Of a stretch of DNA of 64,000 bases, positions 22,171 through 29,993 are shown one piece after another; the stretch's first letter is position 1; every line of letters starts with the position of its first letter. Origin of the DNA: Nocardioides sp. Root1257 (lineage in GTDB: Bacteria > Actinomycetota > Actinomycetes > Propionibacteriales > Nocardioidaceae); assembly GCF_001425175.1 (NCBI RefSeq), contig NZ_LMDV01000001.1, positions 1,013,454 to 1,077,453 of the forward strand, read 5' to 3'. The notes under the pieces are model-generated. The model worked only from the letters and a program-made list of their open reading frames with translations, ran no database searches and had not been told where the DNA came from. Made by a program: the position numbers and the translations under genes.

Positions 22171-23406
22171 TCAGGTGGTCGGCAGCATGGAGAGGTCCAG
22201 GGTGCCGGCCGCGTTGCGGGCGTCGTGGGCCTGGACCCGGTCGAGGTAGGCCTTCGACTTGTCGACCTCGGTCTCCAGCACGCCGATGGTCGCGGACATC
22301 GAGTCCAGCGCCTTGAGCTTGAACTCGTCGATCGAGTCCATGGTCGCGTAGATGTTGGCGAACGCGGCCTGCAGCTGCTCGATCCCGATGCTCGACGACG
22401 CGGCCTGGTCCTGGATCTCCGCGGAGTTGTCGCGGAGCATCACCGAGGTGCGTTCGATCATCCCGGAGGTGGTCGTGTTGAGGGCCGAGATCTGGTCGAG
22501 GACCAGCTTCTGGTTGCCCAGCGCCTGCGCCACGATGACCGCGGTGCGCAGCGCGGAGATGGTCGTCGTGGACGCCCGGTCGACGCCCTTGATGAGCTCG
22601 ATGTTGTTCTTGATGATGATGTCGATCGCCAGGTAGGACTGGATCGAGACGGCCAGCTGCGTGAGCAGGTCCTGGTGCTTCTGGCGCACGTAGAAGAGGA
22701 CGTCCTGCGACAGCGCCTTCGCCGCCTCGGGGTCGGAGAGCTCGAGCTCGGCGATCTTGGCCGACAGCTTCGTGTCGAGCCGCTCGGCGACGTACACGTA
22801 CTGGTTGAGGCGCCCCATCGACGCCCACAGGTTCGTCTTCTCGAGGTTGAGCGCGACGTTGTCCTTGGTCAGCTCGTCCTGGCCGTTGCGCAGGCTGTGC
22901 AGGATGCCGTTGAGCTGGCTCTGCGCGGACTGGTACTTGCGGAAGTAGTCGGTGACCTTGTCGCCGAAGGGCAGCAGGTCGAGCCAGCGCTTGGCGCCGG
23001 TGGCCTGGCTGGGGTCGAGGTCCTCGACCGTACGGCGCAGCTCGAGCAGCGTCTTGCCGACCGCCGAGCCCTCGGCGATGCCGCCCTCCTTGAGGGCCCG
23101 CACCGGCTGCTGGAGCATCCGGTTGGACGTCTCCGCCGCCTTGCGGATGTCGGCGTCGCCCATGGTGCGCACGCTCTCGGCCTGCTTCGCGAACTCCGGG
23201 CTGTTGGCCGGCGTCGCGCTGAGCGCGGTCATGAAGCCCTCGACCTTGGCGTCCAGCTCGGGCAGTGCCTCGGCGGAGACCTGCGGCGCCATCCGGGGTG
23301 CCTGCGTCGTGGTGACCGCGGCCGGCGCCTCGGGTGCCGTCAGCGTGATCACCGGCTCGGGTGGTGCGAGCGGCGCGACCGCAGCCTCGCCCTGGTCCTC
23401 CGTCAT
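22171..23406 (-). CDS. TelA-family (toxic anion resistance) protein
   Basis: A 411-residue soluble helical protein of the TelA family (PF05816 type). Family-like stretches include ALKEGGIAEGSAVGKTLLELR, DLLPFGDKVTDYFRKYQSAQ, DNVALNLEKTNLWASMGRLN, FYVRQKHQDLLTQLAVS and LIKGVDRASTTTISALRTAV. The N-terminal 50 residues are Pro/Ala-rich. Despite the name, most TelA homologues have no proven tellurite role and are linked to envelope stress. The ATG at 23406 has a strong GGAGGGG ribosome-binding site and is the first gene of the ten-gene unit; the promoter must lie in the 64 bp upstream or further back. No terD/terB genes are nearby. Confidence 0.92.
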   Translation of the reverse strand: MTEDQGEAAVAPLAPPEPVITLTAPEAPAAVTTTQAPRMAPQVSAEALPELDAKVEGFMTALSATPANSPEFAKQAESVRTMGDADIRKAAETSNRMLQQPVRALKEGGIAEGSAVGKTLLELRRTVEDLDPSQATGAKRWLDLLPFGDKVTDYFRKYQSAQSQLNGILHSLRNGQDELTKDNVALNLEKTNLWASMGRLNQYVYVAERLDTKLSAKIAELELSDPEAAKALSQDVLFYVRQKHQDLLTQLAVSIQSYLAIDIIIKNNIELIKGVDRASTTTISALRTAVIVAQALGNQKLVLDQISALNTTTSGMIERTSVMLRDNSAEIQDQAASSSIGIEQLQAAFANIYATMDSIDEFKLKALDSMSATIGVLETEVDKSKAYLDRVQAHDARNAAGTLDLSMLPTT

Positions 23407-23426
23407 GCCCGTCCCCTCCCGATCGT

Positions 23427-23460
23427 GGTGCTGGGAAGTCTGTCAGATCTGCCCAGCACC
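23427..23460 (-). terminator. Hairpin between the BciA-like gene and the telA operon
   Basis: GGTGCTGGG (23427-23435) and CCCAGCACC (23452-23460) form a perfect 9-bp stem with a 16-nt loop that itself contains AGTCTGTCAGATCT. It probably ends transcription of the reductase gene (stop at 23471) before the telA-like gene. Confidence 0.65.
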
Positions 23461-23470
23461 TGGGAGGGAG

Positions 23471-24568
23471 TTAGACGTCCGTCGGCATCACGTTCGTGCC
23501 GGAGCGCATCCGCTCGCGGTAGCTGCCGGTCGGGAAGTCCCGGTCGACGAGCTTCTCCATGAAGCCCTTCAGCGTGCGCGTGCCGTACGCCGGCGCGACG
23601 TGGTCGACGACGGACCAGTACTTCGCGGCCTCGAGGTAGAACACGACCGGCTTGAGCTGCTTGGTGAGCTTGCTGAGGCGGGTCAGGCGGCCGATCTTCT
23701 TGTCCCAGCCGGCCATCGTGATGACCTCCCACTGGGGCTGCTTGCCGTTGATCTCGAACATCAGCTCACCGGCACCCTTGAGGGTGACCGTGTTGTCGGC
23801 CGTCCACGGGCCGCCGACGGGCAGGATCCGCCCGATCGCGTCGTCGTTCAGCACCTGGTTGACGATGAACTCGGCCAGGTCCTCGCGCGCGATCGGGTTG
23901 ACGACGTTCCACTCGCCATGGTCGTAGATGCGGTAGGCCAGCCCCTGCTTGACGTCACCGAACGCGACCGAGAGGTAGGGGAAGTACGCCGTCGGCCGGA
24001 TGATCGTCCACGGCACGTAGCCGTGGTGCTGGCCGATCAGCTCGCCCTCGACCTGGATCTTGTAGACCTGCGGGATCAGCTCGGGGCGGTAGACGCCGTA
24101 GTCGCTGATGTGGATGAACTGCTGGACGTCGTTGGCCACGGCGGCCCGGATGCCGTGGACGACGGCCTCGTGGTCCACCTGGCGGCAGTCCTCGGCGTCG
24201 TTGGGCTTGCGGCCGGAGAGCAGCGAGATCACGACGGCGGTGGGTGCAGCGGCGACCGCAGCGGTCACGTCGGCGGCCTTGGTCGCGTCACCGACGATCA
24301 CCTCGGCGTCGGCGTACGGCTCCTCGTTCTTGACCTCGCCGTTGCGGGCGAGCACGGCGGGGCGGTAGCCGCGGCGCGCGAGCTCGGGGACGAGCGCCCG
24401 GCCGATGTAGCCGGTGCCGCCGAGGACGAGCACGCGCTCGCCGTTGCCCTGCCCCACGGGGCCGGTGACGTACGTCGAGGAGTCGGCGCTCAGGACCCGT
24501 TGGAGCAGCTCGTGGCTGTGCTTCTGGGCAGCGGCGGCGTCGAGGTTCGTGATGGTGCTGTAGGCCAT
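23471..24568 (-). CDS. BciA-like NAD(P)H-dependent reductase (atypical SDR)
   Basis: A 365-residue atypical short-chain dehydrogenase. The Rossmann motif VLVLGGTGYIGRALVPELARRG is at about residues 46-67. The C-terminal two thirds resemble divinyl (proto)chlorophyllide 8-vinyl reductases: a RPTAYFPYLSVAFGDVKQG block, NPIAREDLAEFIVNQVLND, ILPVGGPW and a YGTRTLKGFMEKLV end. No pigment-synthesis genes are present, so the substrate is probably something else. The first 45 residues precede the Rossmann fold and are family-atypical. The ATG at 24568 has no ribosome-binding site; a TATGAT -10 element ends 6 nt upstream, indicating a leaderless mRNA, and an operator-like sequence overlaps it. Confidence 0.85.
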   Translation of the reverse strand: MAYSTITNLDAAAAQKHSHELLQRVLSADSSTYVTGPVGQGNGERVLVLGGTGYIGRALVPELARRGYRPAVLARNGEVKNEEPYADAEVIVGDATKAADVTAAVAAAPTAVVISLLSGRKPNDAEDCRQVDHEAVVHGIRAAVANDVQQFIHISDYGVYRPELIPQVYKIQVEGELIGQHHGYVPWTIIRPTAYFPYLSVAFGDVKQGLAYRIYDHGEWNVVNPIAREDLAEFIVNQVLNDDAIGRILPVGGPWTADNTVTLKGAGELMFEINGKQPQWEVITMAGWDKKIGRLTRLSKLTKQLKPVVFYLEAAKYWSVVDHVAPAYGTRTLKGFMEKLVDRDFPTGSYRERMRSGTNVMPTDV

Positions 24569-24571
24569 GAA

Positions 24572-24589
24572 TAGATCATATACAGATTA
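24572..24589 (-). promoter_or_regulatory. Operator-like sequence and leaderless -10 of the BciA-like gene
   Basis: TAGATCATATAC at 24572-24583 is identical to 12 bp of the divergent operator at 52986-52997. Read on the - strand it contains TATGAT (24575-24580), 6 nt from the ATG. The surrounding TAGATCATATACAGATTA is an imperfect palindrome, as expected for a GntR/FCD-type site. Confidence 0.6.
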
Positions 24590-25258
24590 CTCCGGGTTGA
24601 TGGCGTGGATGGTCCACGCCGGCAGCCAGAGCTGGGTCAGCGGGCCGATCGCGAGCGCGTAGAGCACTGTCCCGAGCCCCAGCGTGCCGCCGAGCAGCAG
24701 CCCGATCAGCACGACGGTGACCTCGATGCCGGTGCGCACCAGACGGATCGAGCGCCCACTGCGGCGGGCGATCCCGGTCATCAGTCCGTCGCGCGGGCCG
24801 CGCCCGAGCTGGGCCCCGATGTACATCGCGGACGCCAGCCCGCACAGCACGATGCCGCCGACCATCAGCGCGATCCGCAGCACCATCGCGTCCGGACGGT
24901 CGAGCAGCGAGAGCGTGGCGTCGGCGGAGAAGCCGACGACGAGGGCGTTCGAGATGGTGCCGAGGCCGGGCTTCTCGCGCAGGGGGATCCACAGGACCAG
25001 CACCACGAAGCTCATCAGCACGACCGCCTGGCCGAGCGTGATCGGCAGGTAGCGGATGAGGCCGGAGTGCAGCACGTCCCACGGCGCCAGGCCGAGGTCG
25101 CCGCGCACCATCAGGGCCAGCGAGACGCCGTAGGCCACCAGGCCGACGTACAGCTGCGGGAGCCGACGACCCAGCCGCCCGGTGCGCAGTTGCTCGAGCG
25201 GGCCGAGGTCGCTCAGTCCGCTGCCAGCAGGGACGGGGCCGGTGGCGATCGTGGTCAC
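24587..25258 (-). CDS. YczE/YyaS-family membrane protein
   Basis: An integral membrane protein of about 223 residues with five or six hydrophobic helices (LYVGLVAYGVSLALMV, AVVLMSFVVLVLWIPL, LMVGGIVLCGLASAMYIGA, VVLIGLLLGGTLGLGTVLYA) and the family stretch GDLGLAPWDVLHSG. YczE proteins are commonly paired with MocR-type regulators, and here one is divergently transcribed. I prefer the GTG at 25258. The TTG at 25300 is also in frame, but the likely -10 (TATTTAT) for this strand lies at about 25290-25296, so transcription would begin downstream of that TTG. The stop codon overlaps the next operator. Transport substrate unknown; some YczE/MocR pairs relate to vitamin B6 or amino compounds. Confidence 0.85.
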   Translation of the reverse strand: MTTIATGPVPAGSGLSDLGPLEQLRTGRLGRRLPQLYVGLVAYGVSLALMVRGDLGLAPWDVLHSGLIRYLPITLGQAVVLMSFVVLVLWIPLREKPGLGTISNALVVGFSADATLSLLDRPDAMVLRIALMVGGIVLCGLASAMYIGAQLGRGPRDGLMTGIARRSGRSIRLVRTGIEVTVVLIGLLLGGTLGLGTVLYALAIGPLTQLWLPAWTIHAINPE

Positions 25259-25275
25259 GGCACCAGGATGGCGAC

Positions 25276-25302
25276 GATTGGCCTTCTCATAAATAGCCAA
25301 TC
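25276..25302. promoter_or_regulatory. Operator/promoter region between yczE-like gene and MocR gene
   Basis: GATTGG (25276-25281) and CCAATC (25297-25302) form an inverted repeat around an AT-rich core CATAAATAG that could serve as a -10 on either strand. MocR proteins usually bind such sites between themselves and their divergent target. Confidence 0.55.
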
Positions 25303-25319
25303 ATGGAAGAGTGGCCTGC

Positions 25320-26753
25320 ATGTCGACCACGATCAGTGCCGGTCGGGTGGCCACCCTCGTCGGGGAGTTCGACCGCTCCCCCGCGTACGCCGGCCTGCGC
25401 GACGCGCTCACCCTGCTCATCGGGGACGGCCGGATCGCGCTCGGCACCCGGCTGCCGAGCGAACGCGAGCTGACCGAGGCGCTCGGGGTCTCGCGGACGA
25501 CCGTGACCCGCGCGTACGCCGAGCTGCGCGACGCGGGCTACGCCGACGCCCGGCGCGGCGCCGGCACCTTCACCCGGGTGCCGGGCGGCCGCAGCCGCGC
25601 CCACGACCGCGCGCTGCTGCCCCGACCCGGCGACGGCGACGCGATCGACCTCAACTGCGCGGCCCCGTCGGCCCCGCCCGGCATCGCCCAGGCGTACGCC
25701 GAGGCCGCGGCCGACCTCCCGGCGTACCTCGGCGGGCACGGCTACTTCCCCGCCGGGCTCCCCCAGCTCCAGCAGGCGATCGCCGCGACGTACGACGCGC
25801 GCGGCCTGCCGACCTCGCCGGAGCAGGTGATGGTGACGACCGGCGCGCTGTCGGCCGGCTCGATCGTCGCGCAGGCGTTCACCAGCCCCGGCGACCGGGT
25901 GCTGGTCGAGTCCCCGACCTACCCCAACGCCACCGACGCGCTCCGCCACGGCGGCGCCCGGCTGACCCCGACGCCGGTCGACCCCGACGGCTGGGACCTC
26001 GACGCCGTCGCCGCCCTGGTGCGGCAGACCGCGCCGAAGCTGGCCTACCTGATCCCCGACTTCCAGAACCCCACCGGGCACCTGATGACCGACGCGCAGC
26101 GCGAGGAGTACGCCGCGCACCTGCGCCGAGCGCACACCGTTGCGATCGTCGACGAGGCCCACCAGGCGCTGGCGCTGGACGGCCAGGAGATGCCGCGCCC
26201 GTTCGCGTCGTACGCGCCCGACACGATCACGATCGGCAGCGCCAGCAAGTCCTTCTGGGGCGGACTGCGGCTCGGCTGGATCCGGGCACCGCGCGGTCAG
26301 ATGGAGCGCCTCACGCAGGCGCGGGTCAGCCTCGACCTCGGCGCCCCGGTGCTCGAGCAGCTGGTGCTCGCCCGGCTGCTCGCCGACGCCGCCCCGATCC
26401 TCGACGCCAACCGCGCCCGCCTCCGCGAGCAACGCGACGCGCTCGTCGGTGCCGTCGGCTCGCTGCTCCCCGAGTGGACCTTCCACCGCCCGACCGGCGG
26501 GCTCGCGCTGTGGTGCCAGCTCCCCGGGGCCTTCGGCACCGCGCTGGTCACCGAGGCCGAGCGCCGCGGCGTGATCATCGCCCCCGGCCCGGTCTTCGCG
26601 GCCGAGGGCGGCCTCGACCGCTTCGTCCGCATCCCGTGGACCCGCCCCGCCAACGAGCTCACCGACGCCGTACGCCGGATCGCGGACGCGTGGGCGGTCG
26701 TCCGCGAACGCCCGACGTCGACGGGCCGGACGGCTCGCGTGATGGTGGCCTGA
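25320..26753 (+). CDS. MocR-type transcription regulator (GntR HTH plus aminotransferase fold)
   Basis: A 477-residue MocR regulator. The N-terminal GntR winged helix covers about residues 20-85 (LPSERELTEALGVSRTTVTRAY), followed by a type I aminotransferase-like domain to the end. The PLP-binding lysine is in SASKSFWGGLRLGW; other cofactor motifs are VESPTYPNATDAL, PDFQNPTG and VDEAHQAL. It should sense PLP or an amino compound and control the divergent yczE-like gene. I chose the ATG at 25320 with GGAAGA about 10 nt upstream; a GTG at 25311 would add three residues. It ends at a perfect 20-bp hairpin (26775-26822) shared with the convergent gene. Confidence 0.94.
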   Translation: MSTTISAGRVATLVGEFDRSPAYAGLRDALTLLIGDGRIALGTRLPSERELTEALGVSRTTVTRAYAELRDAGYADARRGAGTFTRVPGGRSRAHDRALLPRPGDGDAIDLNCAAPSAPPGIAQAYAEAAADLPAYLGGHGYFPAGLPQLQQAIAATYDARGLPTSPEQVMVTTGALSAGSIVAQAFTSPGDRVLVESPTYPNATDALRHGGARLTPTPVDPDGWDLDAVAALVRQTAPKLAYLIPDFQNPTGHLMTDAQREEYAAHLRRAHTVAIVDEAHQALALDGQEMPRPFASYAPDTITIGSASKSFWGGLRLGWIRAPRGQMERLTQARVSLDLGAPVLEQLVLARLLADAAPILDANRARLREQRDALVGAVGSLLPEWTFHRPTGGLALWCQLPGAFGTALVTEAERRGVIIAPGPVFAAEGGLDRFVRIPWTRPANELTDAVRRIADAWAVVRERPTSTGRTARVMVA

Positions 26754-26774
26754 GCGCCCCGCTCGCGCACTTCA

Positions 26775-26822
26775 GGACGTCATACGGACGGTGCCACCCG
26801 TAGCACCGTCCGTATGACGTCC
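26775..26822. terminator. Perfect 20-bp hairpin, bidirectional terminator (repeat family 1)
   Basis: GGACGTCATACGGACGGTGC (26775-26794) and its exact reverse complement (26803-26822) enclose an 8-nt loop. It lies between two convergent genes. Nearly the same stem recurs at 58944-58995, also between convergent genes, so this is a reused terminator sequence. Confidence 0.85.
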
Positions 26823-26829
26823 CGCGTGG

Positions 26830-27423
26830 TCAGCCGGTGGGCGTCGTGCCGTCGAGGCGTAGCTCCTGCTCCGCCGGAGTCACCGCGTGGACCGGCCCGC
26901 GGCCCGTGCCGGACCATGCGGCTCGGGGGTCGATCCCCAGGCTGCGCAGCCGTGCGTCGGCCTTGCGCTTCGCTCCCCGGTCGGCCTTCCTCCGTTCGAG
27001 CGTCACGAGCAGGCTGCGGCGCTCGCGGGTCTCGAGGTCGTCGGTCAGCCCGGTGCGGAAGTACGACGCTGCGTCCCTCACCAGTGCGTACGTCGTCTCG
27101 ATCTCGTCCGACGACAGCACGGCATCGAGGACGACCTGGAGGTGCTCGTACTTCGCGCGAGCATGCGACGAGAGATAGAGGCCTCCGCCGGCGTAGTACC
27201 ACTGGCGCAGGTCCTCGTGCAGGCGCAGGAGCTCGGCGGGGCCGGCATCAGTGCGCGGCCACTTGGAGACCACGGCGGTGCGCTCCCAGACGGCGGGGTA
27301 GCTGGCGATCCGTCGGTCGCGGACACCGGCTTCGACCTGCTCGCGACCCGAGAGCCAGCTGTTGACCATGGCGAGCAGGGCCGCGGCGACGAAGCCGATG
27401 GCCGCTGCCACGAAGGCGTCCAT
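26830..27423 (-). CDS. Membrane-anchored hypothetical protein
   Basis: A 197-residue protein with one N-terminal membrane helix (AAAIGFVAAALLAMVNSWL) and a charged, mainly helical cytoplasmic part rich in Arg, Glu and Tyr (LHEDLRQWYYAGGGLYLSSHARAKY starts the central region). I do not recognise the family. It is convergent with the MocR gene across the hairpin at 26775-26822 and lies 18 bp after the arylamine N-acetyltransferase stop, so these two may share a transcript. No enzyme motif is visible. Confidence 0.75.
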   Translation of the reverse strand: MDAFVAAAIGFVAAALLAMVNSWLSGREQVEAGVRDRRIASYPAVWERTAVVSKWPRTDAGPAELLRLHEDLRQWYYAGGGLYLSSHARAKYEHLQVVLDAVLSSDEIETTYALVRDAASYFRTGLTDDLETRERRSLLVTLERRKADRGAKRKADARLRSLGIDPRAAWSGTGRGPVHAVTPAEQELRLDGTTPTG

Positions 27424-27441
27424 CGTCCGAGGGTGCCACTG

Positions 27442-28269
27442 TCAGGGCAGCCGGGCCACCCTGTCGAGCAGCCGCGCTCGCTCGTCGTCCGTCAGGGGTA
27501 CGGCGAGCTCGGTCAGCCATGCGTCGACCTCCCCGTCGCGCAGCGGGCGGTGCACGGTCGGCTCTCCCGGCGTCCGCACCGTCACCGACTCGTGCGTCAC
27601 GGTGACGTGTCGCCCCGGCAGGTGTCGGGCGAGCACCAGCCCCGTCGTGAAGTGGGAGCCGGGATAGGTGCTCGTGTAGTGGTGCCCCATGACGACGTCG
27701 ACGGGACGGACCGCGAGCTCGTCGGTCGTGTGGGCGACCTCCCAGCCGCCCTCACGGAGCCGGTCGAGCGCCCAGTCGCCCTCCGTCGTACGGCGCACGC
27801 GGTAGCGCCAGCCCGGCAGGTAGTCGTCCTCGGCTCCGTCGACGAGCGTGACCGGGCGCAGCAGGCTCATCCCGAAGCCCGGGTCGCAGAGGAGGCGCTC
27901 CCCGTCGACGACCACCTCGACCACCATGTGGGTGCGCCCCTGCTGGGTGCCGGCGGCCGGGTCGCCGACGCGGCCCAGGTGGCGGCGTACGTCGTAGCCC
28001 AGCCGCTCCAGGGCCGCGGCGAAGATCGTGCTGTGCTCGAAGCAGTAGCCGCCCCGCCCCCGCCCGACGAACTTCTCCTGGACCGCGTCGATCGAGACTC
28101 CCGGGTGCTGCCCGAGCAGCACGTCGACGTTGTCGAAGGTGAAGCTCCGCACGTGGGCCTCGTGCAGCTCCGCCAGGGCAGCCGCGCCCGGCTCGCGGGC
28201 GGTGGTGCCGAGCCGGGCGAGGTAGCCGGACAGGTCGAGCTCGTCGGTGCGCCACGGGTCGGTCGGCAT
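27442..28269 (-). CDS. nat: Arylamine N-acetyltransferase
   Basis: A 275-residue cytoplasmic enzyme that transfers acetyl (or another acyl) groups from CoA to arylamines and hydrazines, or acts in secondary-metabolite amide formation. The Cys-His-Asp triad is complete: Cys76 in RGGYCFEHS, His114 in RTHMVVEV and Asp129 in CDPGFG. Length matches the family norm of about 270-280. I start at the ATG at 28269; the further in-frame start upstream is a TTG without support. The RGGYCFE and DPGFG blocks make the assignment firm. Whether it serves detoxification or biosynthesis cannot be told. Confidence 0.95.
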   Translation of the reverse strand: MPTDPWRTDELDLSGYLARLGTTAREPGAAALAELHEAHVRSFTFDNVDVLLGQHPGVSIDAVQEKFVGRGRGGYCFEHSTIFAAALERLGYDVRRHLGRVGDPAAGTQQGRTHMVVEVVVDGERLLCDPGFGMSLLRPVTLVDGAEDDYLPGWRYRVRRTTEGDWALDRLREGGWEVAHTTDELAVRPVDVVMGHHYTSTYPGSHFTTGLVLARHLPGRHVTVTHESVTVRTPGEPTVHRPLRDGEVDAWLTELAVPLTDDERARLLDRVARLP

Positions 28270-28302
28270 GCGCCCAGTCAAGCGCCCCGACCTGTTCGGC
28301 TG

Positions 28303-29040
28303 CTACCAGGGCTGGATGCCCGCGTCGTCGCGGAAGGTGCCGGAGTCACCGCCGTCGGGCAGCGTCGCGAGCTCGAGGAAGATCGCCGCGCCCTGCTCCG
28401 GCGTACGGAACCCCTGGAAGTTGTTGAGGTCCGTCGCGACGTAGCCGGGGCAGCCCGCGTTGACGAGGATGCCGGTGCCGGCGAGCTCCTTGGCGTACTG
28501 GATCGTGATCGCGTTGAGGTAGGTCTTCGTCGGCGAGTACGCCGCCGAGATCGGTCCGACCGCGTCGGCCTGGGCCGTCTGCAGGGTGAGCGATCCGACC
28601 GTGCTCGAGACGTTGACGATCCGCGGGGACGTCGCGCGGCGGAGCAGCGGGAGCATCGCGTTGGTGACCCGGATGACGCCGACGACGTTGGTGTTCACGA
28701 CCTCGAGGACCTGGTCGGCGCTCACCTTCGTGGGCTCTTGCGGCATCCCTCCGGTGATGGCCGCGTTGTTGACGAGCACGTCCAACCGTCCCTCAACCTC
28801 CAGCTGGGTGGCGGCCTCGGCGACGCTCGCGTCGTCGGTGACGTCGAGGGGTACGCCGAACACGTCGTGTCCCTCGGCCTGCAGCTTCGCGACCGCCTCG
28901 TCGCGGCGACCGGCGTCCCGAGCCCCCACGCCCACGCGGAACCCGCGTCGGGCCAGGCCCGCGGCGATCTCGTAGCCGATGCCCTTGTTGGCGCCGGTGA
29001 CCAGTGCTGTCTTCTTCGTATCCGTGCTGATCTCTGTCAT
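28303..29040 (-). CDS. Short-chain dehydrogenase/reductase
   Basis: A 245-residue classical SDR. The NAD(P)-binding motif TGANKGIG is at about residues 14-21, LDVLVNNAAITGG mid-protein, the catalytic Ser in IVNVSSTVGS and YSPTK (Tyr-x3-Lys) near residue 165. The spacing of KTALVTGANKGIG and GARD after the second strand suggests NADPH preference. It is divergently transcribed from a LysR-type regulator, with a perfect palindrome between them, so it is probably that regulator's target. I chose the ATG at 29040, the first methionine followed by family-like sequence. The physiological substrate is unknown. Confidence 0.92.
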   Translation of the reverse strand: MTEISTDTKKTALVTGANKGIGYEIAAGLARRGFRVGVGARDAGRRDEAVAKLQAEGHDVFGVPLDVTDDASVAEAATQLEVEGRLDVLVNNAAITGGMPQEPTKVSADQVLEVVNTNVVGVIRVTNAMLPLLRRATSPRIVNVSSTVGSLTLQTAQADAVGPISAAYSPTKTYLNAITIQYAKELAGTGILVNAGCPGYVATDLNNFQGFRTPEQGAAIFLELATLPDGGDSGTFRDDAGIQPW

Positions 29041-29097
29041 GCCTCGATGGTGGGCAGGCGATGCCACGGCTTTCCAAGACCGATCGGGTCGGGACCG

Positions 29098-29134
29098 ATA
29101 CCGCAGCGGTATGGCACCAGGTCAGACGTAGCAT
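29098..29134 (+). promoter_or_regulatory. LysR operator and leaderless promoter of the LysR gene
   Basis: ATACCGCAGCGGTAT (29098-29112) is a perfect 15-bp palindrome with the LysR T-N11-A pattern, in the gap between the divergent SDR and LysR genes. TAGCAT at 29129-29134 ends 7 nt before the GTG at 29142, as in leaderless actinobacterial mRNAs. The palindrome overlaps the -35 region, fitting autoregulation. Confidence 0.7.
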
Positions 29135-29141
29135 CGACGAC

Positions 29142-29987
29142 GTGGAGACCCGCGAGCTGCGCTACTTCGTCGCCGTCGCCGAGGAGTCGCACGTGGGGCG
29201 TGCGGCCGAGCGCCTCGGGATGGCCCAGCCGCCGCTGTCCCGGGCCATCGCCCAGCTGGAGCGACGTCTCGGCGCCGACCTCTTCGTCCGTACGCCGCGG
29301 GGCGTGACCCTCACGAGCGCCGGCGAGACCCTGCTGCGCGAGGGTCGGGCGGCCCTCGCCGCCGTCGAGGCCGCGGAGCGCCGTACCCGCCGGACCGCCG
29401 AGGGCGCGGGCCGGGCACCGGTGGTGCTCACCGCCAAGGCGGGCGCGCAGAGCGAGCTGATGGCCAAGCTGCTCGACGCCTACGCCGCCGAGCCCGACGC
29501 CGTCGACGTGGAGGTGGTGCTCTGCCCGCCCGGTCACCAGGCACCGATGCTGCGCGACGGGCGAGCCGACGTCGCGATCCTGCACCAGCCGTTCGACGAC
29601 ACGAGCGGATTCGACCTGGACACGCTGGCGGTCGAGGAGCAGGTGCTGATCCTGCCCGCCGGCCACCCGCTGAGCGCCCGGACCTCGATGACCGTCGCCG
29701 ACGCGTCCTCGATCGCCGACCTGCCACTCCCCCGCTGGCCCCACGTCGACGGGAGCTACCCCGAGGGACCCGGCCCCGAGCTGCGCGACCTGACGCAGAT
29801 CCTCCAGCTGATCCGCCTCGGGCGCGCCGCGATCGTCCTGCCCGAGTCGTCCCGCGTCAACCTGCGCGACGGGCTGGCCGTCGTACCCCTCTCCGACGCG
29901 CCGCAGGTCACCACCGTCATCGCGTGGCCGCCGCACAGCACGTCGACCGGGGTGGCCGGGCTGGTGCGCACCGCGTCGCGTCTCTGA
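29142..29987 (+). CDS. LysR-family transcription regulator
   Basis: A 281-residue LysR regulator. The HTH is at about residues 1-60 (METRELRYFVAVAEESHVGRAAERLG, then QPPLSRAIAQLERRLG), followed by the linker helix and an effector-binding domain with periplasmic-binding fold (ADVAILHQPFDD, VLILPAGHPLS). I start at GTG 29142, which gives the standard N-terminus VETRELRYF; upstream codons are not family-like. A -10 7 nt upstream implies a leaderless transcript. It is expected to control the divergent SDR gene through the palindrome at 29098-29112. It ends 6 bp from the convergent thioesterase. Confidence 0.93.
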   Translation: METRELRYFVAVAEESHVGRAAERLGMAQPPLSRAIAQLERRLGADLFVRTPRGVTLTSAGETLLREGRAALAAVEAAERRTRRTAEGAGRAPVVLTAKAGAQSELMAKLLDAYAAEPDAVDVEVVLCPPGHQAPMLRDGRADVAILHQPFDDTSGFDLDTLAVEEQVLILPAGHPLSARTSMTVADASSIADLPLPRWPHVDGSYPEGPGPELRDLTQILQLIRLGRAAIVLPESSRVNLRDGLAVVPLSDAPQVTTVIAWPPHSTSTGVAGLVRTASRL

Positions 29988-29993
29988 GGTCCG

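Noticed and set aside
22171-23406. Tellurite-resistance operon
   Set aside because: Only a TelA-family protein is present; terB, terC, terD or terZ-type genes are absent and the operon context is signalling.
25258-25300. TTG start at 25300 for the YczE-like gene
   Set aside because: The likely - strand -10 element lies at about 25290, so the mRNA would begin after that codon.
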